Assembly: GCA_937916485.1 (NCBI GenBank)
Contig: CALFSV010000318.1
Location: 1-5,620 of the forward strand
Direction: 5' to 3'
Source: an uncultured Paracoccaceae bacterium
GTDB lineage: Bacteria > Pseudomonadota > Alphaproteobacteria > Rhodobacterales > Rhodobacteraceae
DNA length: 5,620 bases
Shown here: one piece after another, positions 1 through 5,620 of the stretch
Layout of the letters: every line of letters begins with the position of its first letter
Position numbering within the stretch: the first letter of the stretch is position 1
Made by a program: the position numbers and the translations under genes
The notes under the pieces: generated by a model
The model's input: only the letters and a program-made list of their open reading frames with translations
What the model was told of the DNA's origin: nothing
Databases searched by the model: none

Positions 1-1
1 C

Positions 2-172
2 GGTGCCGCCTATCGCCTTATGACACGACTACAGTTACCGCAGGGTAGCTTCGTGCTAACCAGGGACAGCGTTTACTTGGCAACAGCTGCTGCTCGGATC
101 ATGATTGGTCATGATCCACTTCCGTTAGTGAGCGCGATAGCCGCCTATCCATCACGGCCAAAACGCAAATGA
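2..172 (+). CDS. C-terminal fragment of an unidentified protein (5' end outside window)
   Basis: A reading frame is open from base 2 to a TGA at 170-172 and gives 56 residues with no start needed inside the window. The composition looks protein-like: a hydrophobic, Ala-rich stretch near residues 27-50 (ATAAARIMIGHDPLPLVSAI) followed by a basic tail ending in PKRK. I recognise no family. It is the only substantial frame here on either strand and points toward the CoA-transferase remnant. A 9-bp perfect inverted repeat lies inside it at 96-117. A chance open frame of this length is possible, so confidence is low. Confidence 0.33.
   Translation, partial: GAAYRLMTRLQLPQGSFVLTRDSVYLATAAARIMIGHDPLPLVSAIAAYPSRPKRK
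96..117. repeat. Perfect 9-bp inverted repeat with a 4-base spacer
   Basis: GGATCATGA (96-104), spacer TTGG, then TCATGATCC (109-117). The dyad could be an operator-like site or a small hairpin, but it falls inside the open fragment at 2-172, where it encodes RIMIGHDP. It may therefore be only a coding coincidence. Confidence 0.35.
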
Positions 173-308
173 CCTAGTCGAAAAACTCATCCATCGGATC
201 GACATCCCAAGGCTTGCAACGGAGCGAACGGTGCTGGGGTCGAACCCATGAAAAGCCACAAGATATTGAAATATAATACCTTTAAAGCCCCGTCCTGACC
301 ACAGAACT
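173..308. other. AT-richer intergenic stretch, no gene seen
   Basis: These 136 bases separate two convergent reading frames. No convincing start, RNA gene or strong hairpin with a T-run was found. GGGTCGAACCC near 237-247 resembles a tRNA T-arm but no tRNA can be built around it. The AT-rich portion near 265-285 contains a short ATATTGAAATAT palindrome and nothing more that can be supported. Confidence 0.4.
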
Positions 309-605
309 TCATTCTGGAAGGTATTTCTCCGACCACGCCTCGCTCGCCGCCCCGCTGGCGATCATGCGGTCGATCTCGGCCCCAGTGAACCCAAGCGCCG
401 CGAGCACCTTTTGGGTCTGCGTGCCGGGTTTGGGTGCTGCAGCGGGAATAGTGATTGGCGCGTGCTCAGGCCGTACAGCGTTTGGGGCGACCAGATCGAC
501 CCAGCGGCCCATGGGATGGCGGTCGTGCCGGATAGCCCGGAAAGTGCTCTTTTGGATGTCTTTCTCATCGTCCACTCTTTGATGGTGACGATGAGCCAAG
601 AACAC
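309..605 (-). pseudogene. 3' remnant of a CaiB/BaiF family (class III) CoA-transferase
   Basis: The frame ends at TGA 311-309. Its last 70 or so residues read like the C-terminus of class III acyl-CoA transferases: a HPMGR turn, then DLVAPNAVRP, a PGTQTQKVLAALGF segment (the usual 'G-x-H/T-x-x-x-V-L-x-x-LG' stretch), an EIDRMIASGA helix and the closing SEKYLPE. Intact members are around 380-410 residues and transfer CoA between acyl groups using an N-terminal catalytic Asp. That catalytic region is entirely missing, so the fragment cannot be active. The frame stays open upstream only to a TGA at 650-648 that ends the transposase remnant; residues before about FRAIRHDRH (near 555) may not belong to the original gene. 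A possible GTG at 605 is probably not a real start. Confidence 0.62.
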
Positions 606-643
606 TCTCTTATCAATTTGCCCTATTTGGACCCATAAGCGCT

Positions 644-652
644 GACGTCAGA
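644..652. repeat. 9-bp direct repeat GACGTCAGA, copy 1
   Basis: This copy lies directly beside the point (about 657) where transposase homology ends. It sits within the 10-bp palindrome CTGACGTCAG (642-651). The second copy is at 1099-1107. A 9-bp match is expected many times by chance in a window this size, so only the placement makes it worth listing. Confidence 0.3.
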
Positions 653-907
653 CACTCTCGTCCAGATGCCAGCGCCACTTGCTCGATTTCATGCCCGCAA
701 TTCGGCGTTTTCGGATCTCTGAGGCAAACATGGGACCAAACCGGGGCCACCAATATCTCACGGTTTCATGACTGACATCGACGCCGCGTTCGTGGAGCAG
801 ATCTTAGACGTTCCGGAGCGACAAAGGAAAGCAAACATACAGCATCACCGCCAGGCGTATGAGCTCGGGCTGGTTTTGAAGTACTTGAATGAGGCAGGCT
901 TAGTCAT
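648..907 (-). pseudogene. Decayed N-terminal fragment of an IS6-family transposase
   Basis: Read on the minus strand from ATG 907-905, the sequence gives MTKPASFKYFKTSP. A one-base loss near 867-871 then shifts the frame, and it continues as PELIRLAVMLYVCFPLSLRNV, a TAA stop at 806-804 (Glu is expected there), DLLHERGVDVSHETVRYWW, RFGPMFASEIRKRRIAGMK and SSKWRWHLDE. This is the characteristic N-terminal HTH and the first DDE-domain Asp (WRWHLDE) of IS6-family (IS26-like) transposases, which run to about 230-240 residues. Homology stops after LDE near 657 and a TGA follows at 650-648, so the remaining catalytic Asp and Glu are gone. The plus-strand frame over 768-1022 is the antisense shadow of this remnant, although similar shadows are often annotated as hypothetical proteins. 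Confidence 0.82.
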
Positions 908-945
908 TCCCAAACGCTACGCAACCGCCCTGCCCGGCTCAAGCG

Positions 946-965
946 AAGTTATTCTGACAAGACCC
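946..965 (-). repeat. Possible left terminal end of the IS6-like element
   Basis: Read on the minus strand, GGGTCTTGTCAGAATAAC begins 58 bases before the transposase ATG. That is about the distance between the terminal inverted repeat and the start codon in IS6 elements. The partner end was lost with the 3' half of the element, so the inverted repeat cannot be checked inside the window. The exact boundary is an inference. Confidence 0.25.
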
Positions 966-1089
966 ACGGCTTTCTTGCGGAACTTTCGGCAGGGGATGAA
1001 AACCTTTACCCATTTGTCTTAAATGATTTTCGCAGCCAGTCAGCATCGCAACCACGATCCCCGAGAGCCAATCTGTATCCAAGATTGTT

Positions 1090-1117
1090 GCATTCTACGA
1101 CGTCAGAGTAGCAATGC
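1090..1117 (-). terminator. Imperfect hairpin just 3' of the SDR gene, possible operon terminator
   Basis: GCATTCTAC (1090-1098) pairs with GTAGCAATGC (1108-1117) with one bulged C, around a 9-base loop GACGTCAGA. It lies 15 bases beyond the SDR stop codon, where an operon terminator would be expected. No clear T-run follows it on the minus strand (AACAATCTT), so intrinsic termination would be weak. It could equally be a chance palindrome or an RNA 3'-end stabiliser. Confidence 0.25.
1099..1107. repeat. 9-bp direct repeat GACGTCAGA, copy 2
   Basis: Identical to 644-652. It forms the whole loop of the imperfect hairpin at 1090-1117, on the operon side of the transposase remnant. Confidence 0.3.
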
Positions 1118-1132
1118 CTTACAAAGCTGACT

Positions 1133-1945
1133 CTACTCATACATTCGAATGCTGACGCCGCCGTCGACCACAATGTTTTCGCCAATCATGAACCGAACTT
1201 CGTTGGACGCCAGTAATGCCGCTACCGCCGCGACTTCTTCAGGGCGGCACAAGCGTCCCGGAGGCTGCTTCGCTTCCGTTTCGGCCCGCACGCGCGCCGG
1301 ATCCGGGTGCCGGTCAAAGTCGTCCTGCGCGATCTGCGTATCAGTATAGCCGGGCGAGATCGCGTTCACCGAAATACCGCGATCCGCATATTGCAATGCA
1401 AGCGACCTTGTTAGCCCCAGCAAGGCGTGTTTCGCAACCGGATAAGGAAAGCTGTCCCGGATGACGGTAAAGGCATGGTTCGAAATGATATTGATGATCG
1501 CGCCATCCTTGTTGGCCAGCATGTCCGGCAAGACCGTCCTTGCACAATACCAGGCCCCTTCAAGATCAATCGCCATGCAGCGCCGCCAGTCCTCGGGCGT
1601 CGTGTCAAGTGGGTCACGGAAAACGTTGATGCCGGCATTGTTGACAAGTACATCCGCGGGGCCCAGTTGCTTTTTGGTGGCGTCAACCATGGCGCGAACC
1701 GACACCGGATCGGCGACATCACACAAACAAAAGCCGATACCAGCGCCTGTCAACCGAGAAATTGTCTCTGCCGACGCGCGTCCTTGCGCATCGTTCACAT
1801 CGGCAATCATCACCGCGGCACCTTCGCGTGCGAACCGCGTTGCTATGGCCGCACCGATCCCCTGTCCGGCTCCGGTCACGATTGCGGTCTTGCCTTCGAG
1901 CCTGTTCAGCAAGCCGCCGCCGGTAGCCGCACCTGATGTCGTCAT
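1133..1945 (-). CDS. Short-chain dehydrogenase/reductase, probable NAD-dependent sugar (aldose) dehydrogenase
   Basis: This is a 270-residue classical SDR with a single Rossmann domain. The cofactor motif TGAGQGIG lies at 24-31. Asp49 at the end of the second strand (MIADVND) favours NAD over NADP. NNAG is at 102-105, and the catalytic Ser155, Tyr168 and Lys172 (YPVAK) are present, followed by the PG turn at 198-199. The usual Asn of the N-S-Y-K tetrad is replaced by Asp127 (AIDLEGAWYCAR). The start at 1945 was chosen because GGAAG lies six bases upstream and the glycine-rich loop then falls at the normal distance. The longer frame to 2032 adds 29 residues unlike any SDR N-terminus. It is the last gene of the operon, 120 bases after the DapA-like gene. 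The likely role is oxidation of an aldose to its lactone for the dehydratase, though it could act on a 2-keto-3-deoxy acid as in L-fucose catabolism. Confidence 0.85.
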   Translation of the reverse strand: MTTSGAATGGGLLNRLEGKTAIVTGAGQGIGAAIATRFAREGAAVMIADVNDAQGRASAETISRLTGAGIGFCLCDVADPVSVRAMVDATKKQLGPADVLVNNAGINVFRDPLDTTPEDWRRCMAIDLEGAWYCARTVLPDMLANKDGAIINIISNHAFTVIRDSFPYPVAKHALLGLTRSLALQYADRGISVNAISPGYTDTQIAQDDFDRHPDPARVRAETEAKQPPGRLCRPEEVAAVAALLASNEVRFMIGENIVVDGGVSIRMYE

Positions 1946-2065
1946 ATCATACTTCCAACTGCCAAAGCCCCAACCAATCTGAGCCGGGCGCGATCCCACG
2001 CAAGGCAAGGCCCGGGGGGTTGACCGCCGCAAGGACCTGGCCGCCTCCTCATTTTGCCAGCCGTT
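1946..2065 (-). other. 120-base gap inside the operon
   Basis: The other gene junctions overlap, so this gap is conspicuous. It is GC-rich, contains a GAGGAGG run just after the DapA-like stop and carries no convincing hairpin with a T-run. A frame starting ATGAGGAGG after the stop gives no recognisable protein. The gap could contain an internal promoter or mark a later recruitment of the SDR gene, but neither can be shown from the bases. Confidence 0.35.
1952..1956 (-). promoter_or_regulatory. Ribosome binding site fixing the SDR start
   Basis: GGAAG on the minus strand ends six bases before ATG 1945-1943. No comparable site precedes the upstream in-frame ATG at 2032, which supports the shorter protein. 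Confidence 0.55.
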
Positions 2066-2971
2066 TCACGACCTGCCCGGCTCTGTTCCAAAAGGACCCA
2101 ATTGCCGGGCCAACCGCCGCGTCACATCAAGCCCGGCGTCAGAGGGCCGCAAAGCAGGAGCGCGGTCGAATATTTCCAGACCAGCCCGCAGCGCGAACAG
2201 CCGTTTGCCGTAACAGATCAGATGTTCAATGGACTGCATCACAAACGTGATGGCGGGCAGCGCCGCCGTATAGGCCGATTCGGCAGCGTCATGCTCGCCT
2301 GTTTGCCACAGACGCTGGATCCGCACCGCATGATCGACGATATCGGGGGCGAGGATAAACCCCTGACACCCGGCGCGAAGGTTGTCCGGCATCTCCAACC
2401 CGCCGCGCCCGTTGAGCAACACCAGATCCGGCCCCGCACTCGCGATCAAGCCGCTAATGTCCATTGCAGAGCTTTCTGCTTTCACATGTGTCAGCCCGGG
2501 TGCGCGCCCGCGCAGCGCCACGATATCGGAATCCGTCAGGCCGCGCCCCAGATAGGCAGGCGCGTTTTGCACGGCCCATGGCAGCGACAGGGTTTCCCCC
2601 ACCCGCGCGAAGAAATCCAGGTATTCACCCGCGTTGTAAGACCCCGCAATCGGCGGCTGAAGGATCAACCAGTCCGCTCCCGCTGCCGTCGCATGGGCCG
2701 CAAGCGTAACCTGTTCCGCAACGGAATTGCCCGCGATCGTGACGGACAGCGGAACTCGCCCAGCGATATCCACGGCGGCCCAGTCGATGAGCATCCGGCG
2801 TTCGTCCTGGGTCAGCTTCAGCACTTCGGTGGCAAGGCCAAGCACGGTGATCCCATCGACCCCGGCGGCGATGACCCGCTCGACCTGCAACCGCATCAAG
2901 TTCCGATCGAGCCGTTCCTCAGCATCGTACAGCGCATAGACAACGCAATGAATCCCGGGAAACCGACGCAT
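2066..2971 (-). CDS. DHDPS/DapA-family class I lyase, probable 2-keto-3-deoxy sugar-acid dehydratase or aldolase
   Basis: The 301 residues match the usual length of this (beta/alpha)8 TIM-barrel family, whose members form a Schiff base between a lysine and a 2-keto acid. The catalytic Lys164 sits in LTHVKAES. The substrate loop GLATE (45-49) replaces the more usual GTTGE. NGRGG at 187-191 and GFILAPDIVD further on form the end of the barrel. At the position where aldolases and DHDPS have Tyr in YNxP, this protein has Gln135 (VQNAP), as I recall for L-2-keto-3-deoxyarabonate dehydratase. The start codon overlaps the dehydratase stop as TGATG, so translation is probably coupled. Placed after an aldonate dehydratase, its substrate is very likely the 2-keto-3-deoxy acid made there. 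The products would be either alpha-ketoglutarate semialdehyde or pyruvate plus an aldehyde. A lysine-biosynthesis DapA role is unlikely. Confidence 0.82.
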   Translation of the reverse strand: MRRFPGIHCVVYALYDAEERLDRNLMRLQVERVIAAGVDGITVLGLATEVLKLTQDERRMLIDWAAVDIAGRVPLSVTIAGNSVAEQVTLAAHATAAGADWLILQPPIAGSYNAGEYLDFFARVGETLSLPWAVQNAPAYLGRGLTDSDIVALRGRAPGLTHVKAESSAMDISGLIASAGPDLVLLNGRGGLEMPDNLRAGCQGFILAPDIVDHAVRIQRLWQTGEHDAAESAYTAALPAITFVMQSIEHLICYGKRLFALRAGLEIFDRAPALRPSDAGLDVTRRLARQLGPFGTEPGRS

Positions 2972-4758
2972 CAGTGGCTGTCCCGTGGCAGGCCGCGGAG
3001 CTGGCGCAAATGCCGGAAACGCTCTATGCCCTTGATCCCTGCCCCTTCGCCCAATTGCTGCACGGTGTCGCGATAGATCGCCTGCCAGGGCGTCTGGCTC
3101 TCCGGCGATGGATAGCCCCCCTGCTGCATCAGCGCGGCACGGCGCGCGGCCAACTCGGCGTCCTCAAGCAGCATATCGACGGTGCCCTTGCCCAGGTCGA
3201 TCCGCAGCCTGTCACCGGATTGCAGAAGTGCAAGCCCCCCGCCCGCCGCCGCCTCGGGCGACGCATTGAGGATGGACGGAGACCCCGAGGTGCCCGATTG
3301 CCGCCCATCACCGATGCAGGGCAACTCCTCGATGCCCTGCCGCAGCAGATAGGCGGGCGGACGCATGTTCACCACTTCCGCACTTCCGGGGTAACCCAGC
3401 GGCCCCGCGCCACGCATTACGAGGATGGAACGTTCTGACAGCCCATAAGCCGGATCGTCGATTCGGGCGTGGTAATCTTCCGGTCCGTCAAAGACCATTG
3501 CCACACCCTCGAAGGCCTCCGGATCCATTGGATCGGACAGGTACTTCGCTCGGAAACTGTCCGAAATTACTGATGTCTTCATGATGGCACTGTCGAACAG
3601 GTTGCCCGTCAGGATCCGGAACCCCGCCTGCTTGGCCAAAGGCGCCTCAAAAGGCCAGATCACCTCAGGAAGTTCTGTTTCTGTACCCGCCCAGTCCTCC
3701 GCCAGGGTCTTGCCAGTCACAGTGAGCGCGTCCTCGATTAGGTTGCGCTCGGCCAGCATGGAGACAATCGCAGGGACGCCGCCGGCATGGTGGTAATCCT
3801 CGCCAAGATACTCCCCAGCAGGCTGAAGGTTGACGACCAACGGCAGGTCGAAGCCGTGATCCTGCCAGTCGGCCAACGACAGCTCGACCCCCAACGCATC
3901 GGCAATCGCCGCGAGGTGGATGGGCGCATTGGTCGAACCGCCGATCAGCGTGTTGACCCGGATCGCATTCAGAAATGCTTCACGCGTCATGATGTCAGAG
4001 GGTTTGAGATCCTCTGCGACCATGCCGACAATCCGGCCCCCGGTCCGCCACGCCATTTCCGCCCGGTCGCGATGTGGCGCCGGGATCGCCGCGGAGCCCG
4101 GCAATTGCATGCCGAGGGCCTCGGTGAGGCTGTTCATCGTTGTGGCCGTACCCATCGTGTTGCAATACCCTGTCGACGGTGCCGAGGAAGCCACGAGGCG
4201 AATGAACCCTTGGTAGTCGATTTCTCCCTTGGCAAGCTGGCGGCGCGCCTCCCAAATGACAGTGCCGGATCCAGTGCGTTCGCCCCGGTGCCAGCCATTC
4301 AGCATCGGCCCGACCGACAAGGCGATGGCCGGAATGTTGACCGTGGCCGCCCCCATCAGGCAAGCAGGCGCGGTCTTGTCGCAACCGACCATTAAGACGA
4401 CCCCGTCTATCGGGTAGCCGTAGAGGACTTCCACGAGGCTCAGGTAAGTCAGGTTGCGGTCAAGGGCTGCGGTCGGCCGTTTTCCGGATTCCTGGATCGG
4501 GTGAATCGGAAAGGAAATCGGAATGCCGCCCGCCGCGATGATCCCGTCGCGCACACGCGCCTCGAGCGTGAGGTGGTGCCGATTGCAGGGCGAAAGGTCG
4601 GAGCCGGTCTGCGCGATGCCGATGATCGGCTTGCCGGACTGCAACTCCTCCAGCGACAGGCCCCAGTTCATGTAGCGCTCAATATAAAGCGCGGTCATAT
4701 CGGGGTTGCCTGGGTCGTCGAACCAAGCGCGTGAACGCAGACGAGGTTTCTCGGTCAC
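2971..4758 (-). CDS. xylD: IlvD/Edd-family aldonate dehydratase, XylD-like (probable D-xylonate or related sugar-acid dehydratase)
   Basis: This 595-residue protein removes water from a sugar acid to give the 2-keto-3-deoxy acid, using an Fe-S cluster and Mg2+. The Fe-S ligands are Cys58 (SDLSPCNR), Cys126 (GCDKT) and Cys199 ([10 protein letters not shown]). Glu90, Asp127 and Glu461 fit the metal sites, Lys128 the modified lysine, and Ser488 and Thr490 (GRQSGTS) the catalytic pair. The N-terminus ([20 protein letters not shown]), [19 protein letters not shown] and the 440-500 region closely follow Caulobacter-type xylonate dehydratase. This is closer than to L-arabonate dehydratase, gluconate dehydratase or the amino-acid enzyme IlvD. 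The GTG start at 4758 is preferred over ATG 4797 because AAAGGA lies six bases upstream, it forms a GTGA overlap with the preceding stop, and it gives the family's normal N-terminus. Substrate within the pentonate/hexonate group cannot be fixed by eye, so the symbol is provisional. Confidence 0.9.
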   Translation of the reverse strand: MTEKPRLRSRAWFDDPGNPDMTALYIERYMNWGLSLEELQSGKPIIGIAQTGSDLSPCNRHHLTLEARVRDGIIAAGGIPISFPIHPIQESGKRPTAALDRNLTYLSLVEVLYGYPIDGVVLMVGCDKTAPACLMGAATVNIPAIALSVGPMLNGWHRGERTGSGTVIWEARRQLAKGEIDYQGFIRLVASSAPSTGYCNTMGTATTMNSLTEALGMQLPGSAAIPAPHRDRAEMAWRTGGRIVGMVAEDLKPSDIMTREAFLNAIRVNTLIGGSTNAPIHLAAIADALGVELSLADWQDHGFDLPLVVNLQPAGEYLGEDYHHAGGVPAIVSMLAERNLIEDALTVTGKTLAEDWAGTETELPEVIWPFEAPLAKQAGFRILTGNLFDSAIMKTSVISDSFRAKYLSDPMDPEAFEGVAMVFDGPEDYHARIDDPAYGLSERSILVMRGAGPLGYPGSAEVVNMRPPAYLLRQGIEELPCIGDGRQSGTSGSPSILNASPEAAAGGGLALLQSGDRLRIDLGKGTVDMLLEDAELAARRAALMQQGGYPSPESQTPWQAIYRDTVQQLGEGAGIKGIERFRHLRQLRGLPRDSH

Positions 4759-5612
4759 AAGATGTCCTTTCGCGGTGTCAAAGCGACAAGCCGGCACACA
4801 CCAGTCACGCGCTCAGTCGAGCCAAGGTCTGTGAGCGGCGCAAAGCTTTCCAGAAAGCTCTCGCTACCATGATCTGCGGCCGTCAGAAGATGGAGATGCA
4901 CGACAGGTCCCGCCATTGCAGCGCGCACGCTCAATGCACCCTCGGCCAGAACGCCGATCCCATGTCCATTGGCATCAGTGAGGCTGGCAGAGGCAATGCC
5001 GCGCTTGGTGCTGCGGAAATCGTTGGTGCCCTCGGCGATCTGATCCTGTACCCATGGCCAAGTGGGCGGAAGGCTTTCCCCGGCCTGCGGGCGAAAAGCG
5101 AGCGCTTCGCCGATGGACCGGTCGGGGTGATCTTCGGGCCAAGGATCGTCCACGCCGGCGCGCCGCCAGGATAGCCTATCAAAGCGACGCGGCAGTGACA
5201 GAACTAGGCCCGACTGCCATTGCTTGAATGCCTCTGACAAGACGAAGTCCCAACTCAGGCCAAGACTGCCATCAGCTAACAGATCTACGCGCAAATGCCC
5301 CTCGGCGTTGGCATAGGCCAGATGCAGGTCCAGCCCGCTACTGCTTTGGGTCACCGACACCACCCGCCCCTGGTTTGTCGCGTTGCCGATACTGGCGACC
5401 GGATCGTTCAGACGCACGCCGCTGGTCCGCGAGGCTTGCCGGGGGATCAGGGCTAGATCCGGACCGCCGATCCAAAGCCCACCTGGTCCAGTAAGATCGC
5501 CCGCGCCAGACAGGGCAAAATTGCCTAGGCTCCAACCCGGACCGGACCGGCTAGTCGCGACTGCCTCAGGTCGCTGAGGCGTGGTGCCCAGACCGATGGC
5601 GAGATGTTTCAC
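4755..5612 (-). CDS. Stand-alone beta-sandwich protein resembling the GH2 beta-galactosidase C-terminal (small-chain) domain
   Basis: The 285 residues have no signal peptide or membrane segment. Blocks read like the last domain of GH2 beta-galactosidases: [13 protein letters not shown] (49-61), in the place of the 'lwRaptDND' segment; alternating strands with [14 protein letters not shown] (110-123); [14 protein letters not shown] followed by [11 protein letters not shown] (140-168), in the place of 'W-x-G-x-GPxExYpDR'; and [11 protein letters not shown] (195-205), then a strand with [10 protein letters not shown], resembling the 'NG-x-R-x-D-x-R' segment. That domain shares its fold with galactose mutarotases, so an aldose 1-epimerase-like role is the main alternative. 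The sugar-binding and TIM-barrel domains of GH2 are absent from this frame. GTG 5612-5610 overlaps the TGA of the upstream gene, and the stop overlaps the dehydratase start. It is thus a middle gene of the operon, probably partnering the gene just outside the window. Function is inferred. Confidence 0.55.
   Translation of the reverse strand: MKHLAIGLGTTPQRPEAVATSRSGPGWSLGNFALSGAGDLTGPGGLWIGGPDLALIPRQASRTSGVRLNDPVASIGNATNQGRVVSVTQSSSGLDLHLAYANAEGHLRVDLLADGSLGLSWDFVLSEAFKQWQSGLVLSLPRRFDRLSWRRAGVDDPWPEDHPDRSIGEALAFRPQAGESLPPTWPWVQDQIAEGTNDFRSTKRGIASASLTDANGHGIGVLAEGALSVRAAMAGPVVHLHLLTAADHGSESFLESFAPLTDLGSTERVTGVCRLVALTPRKDIL
4765..4770 (-). promoter_or_regulatory. Ribosome binding site fixing the GTG start of the dehydratase
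   Basis: AAAGGA on the minus strand lies six bases before GTG 4758-4756, inside the end of the preceding gene. It decides the start in favour of GTG rather than the upstream ATG at 4797, which would force a 43-base overlap. Confidence 0.7.
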
Positions 5613-5620
5613 TCTGTCAT
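5609..5620 (-). CDS. Last codons of an upstream operon gene (rest outside window)
   Basis: The minus strand begins ATGACAGAGTGA, giving Met-Thr-Glu-stop in a frame whose TGA (5611-5609) overlaps GTG 5612-5610 in the 4-base GTGA pattern also seen at 4755-4758. This implies a co-transcribed gene immediately upstream. Its identity cannot be read. A glycoside hydrolase catalytic subunit is one guess given the neighbour. Confidence 0.45.
   Translation of the reverse strand: MTE

Larger units (their letters stand above)
908..1132. other. Junction region between the IS remnant and the operon end, no gene assigned
   Basis: This stretch holds the presumed leader of the IS6-like element (to about 965) and then about 165 bases of unassigned sequence before the SDR stop codon. 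A plus-strand frame across 962-1111 reads THGFLAELSAGDENLYPF and then a Ser/Arg-rich tail. It has no start of its own and I do not recognise it. An imperfect hairpin sits at 1090-1117. Confidence 0.3.

Noticed and set aside
225..260. tRNA-like T-arm GGGTCGAACCC
   Set aside because: No acceptor stem, anticodon arm or CCA-adjacent pairing could be built around it on either strand.
962..1111. Plus-strand frame reading THGFLAELSAGDENLYPF
   Set aside because: It looks somewhat protein-like but has no start, starts within the presumed IS leader and matches no family I recognise; kept only as a note in the junction region.
1461..1982. Plus-strand frames of about 170 codons opposite the SDR
   Set aside because: They mirror the SDR codons, lack a ribosome binding site and resemble no family.
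1946..2032. 29-residue N-terminal extension of the SDR from ATG 2032
   Set aside because: The extension is unlike SDR N-termini, and the internal ATG at 1945 has GGAAG at ideal spacing.
2054..3076. Long plus-strand frame of 340 codons opposite the DapA-like gene
   Set aside because: It is antisense to a clearly recognisable protein, rich in Arg, Pro and His as expected of a high-GC shadow, and shows no family motif.
4759..4797. 13-residue N-terminal extension of the dehydratase from ATG 4797
   Set aside because: It would overlap the preceding gene by 43 bases; GTG 4758 has AAAGGA six bases upstream and forms a GTGA coupling.
1..5620. CRISPR arrays, defence systems, phage or conjugation genes
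   Set aside because: No regularly spaced repeats and no nuclease, toxin, structural or mobilisation protein motifs were seen; the content is sugar-acid catabolism plus IS debris.

Overview
The window looks like an accessory region of an alphaproteobacterium, perhaps Rhodobacterales or Rhizobiales. The evidence is the high-GC coding style of the main block, a close resemblance to Caulobacter-type xylonate dehydratase, and an IS6-family transposase fragment of a kind I associate with that class. No rRNA, tRNA or CRISPR array is visible. Family assignments come from reading the translations; no database was searched.

Right part (about 1133-5620): a sugar-acid catabolic operon, all on the minus strand and read from high to low coordinates. 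The order is: the last codons of an unseen upstream gene (5609-5620); a stand-alone beta-sandwich protein resembling the C-terminal (small-chain) domain of GH2 beta-galactosidases (4755-5612); an IlvD/Edd aldonate dehydratase very like D-xylonate dehydratase XylD (2971-4758, GTG start); a DHDPS/DapA-family lyase (2066-2971); and, after a 120-nt gap, a short-chain dehydrogenase (1133-1945). The first three junctions are GTGA, GTGA and TGATG overlaps, so these genes are probably translationally coupled. The likely logic is a non-phosphorylating (Weimberg/Dahms-type) route: a glycoside is opened, the aldose is oxidised by the SDR, the aldonate is dehydrated by the XylD-like enzyme, and the 2-keto-3-deoxy acid is processed by the DapA-like enzyme. 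No lactonase, semialdehyde dehydrogenase, transporter or regulator lies inside the window.

Left part (1-1132): lower in GC by eye and made of debris. There is an open C-terminal fragment of unknown identity (2-172), the last third or so of a CaiB/BaiF-type CoA-transferase (309-605), and a decayed IS6-family transposase N-terminus (648-907) carrying a frameshift, an internal stop and a 3' truncation. The transposase loses its 3' end where the CoA-transferase has lost its 5' end, which suggests one deletion joined them. The operon therefore ends against a scar of mobile-element activity.
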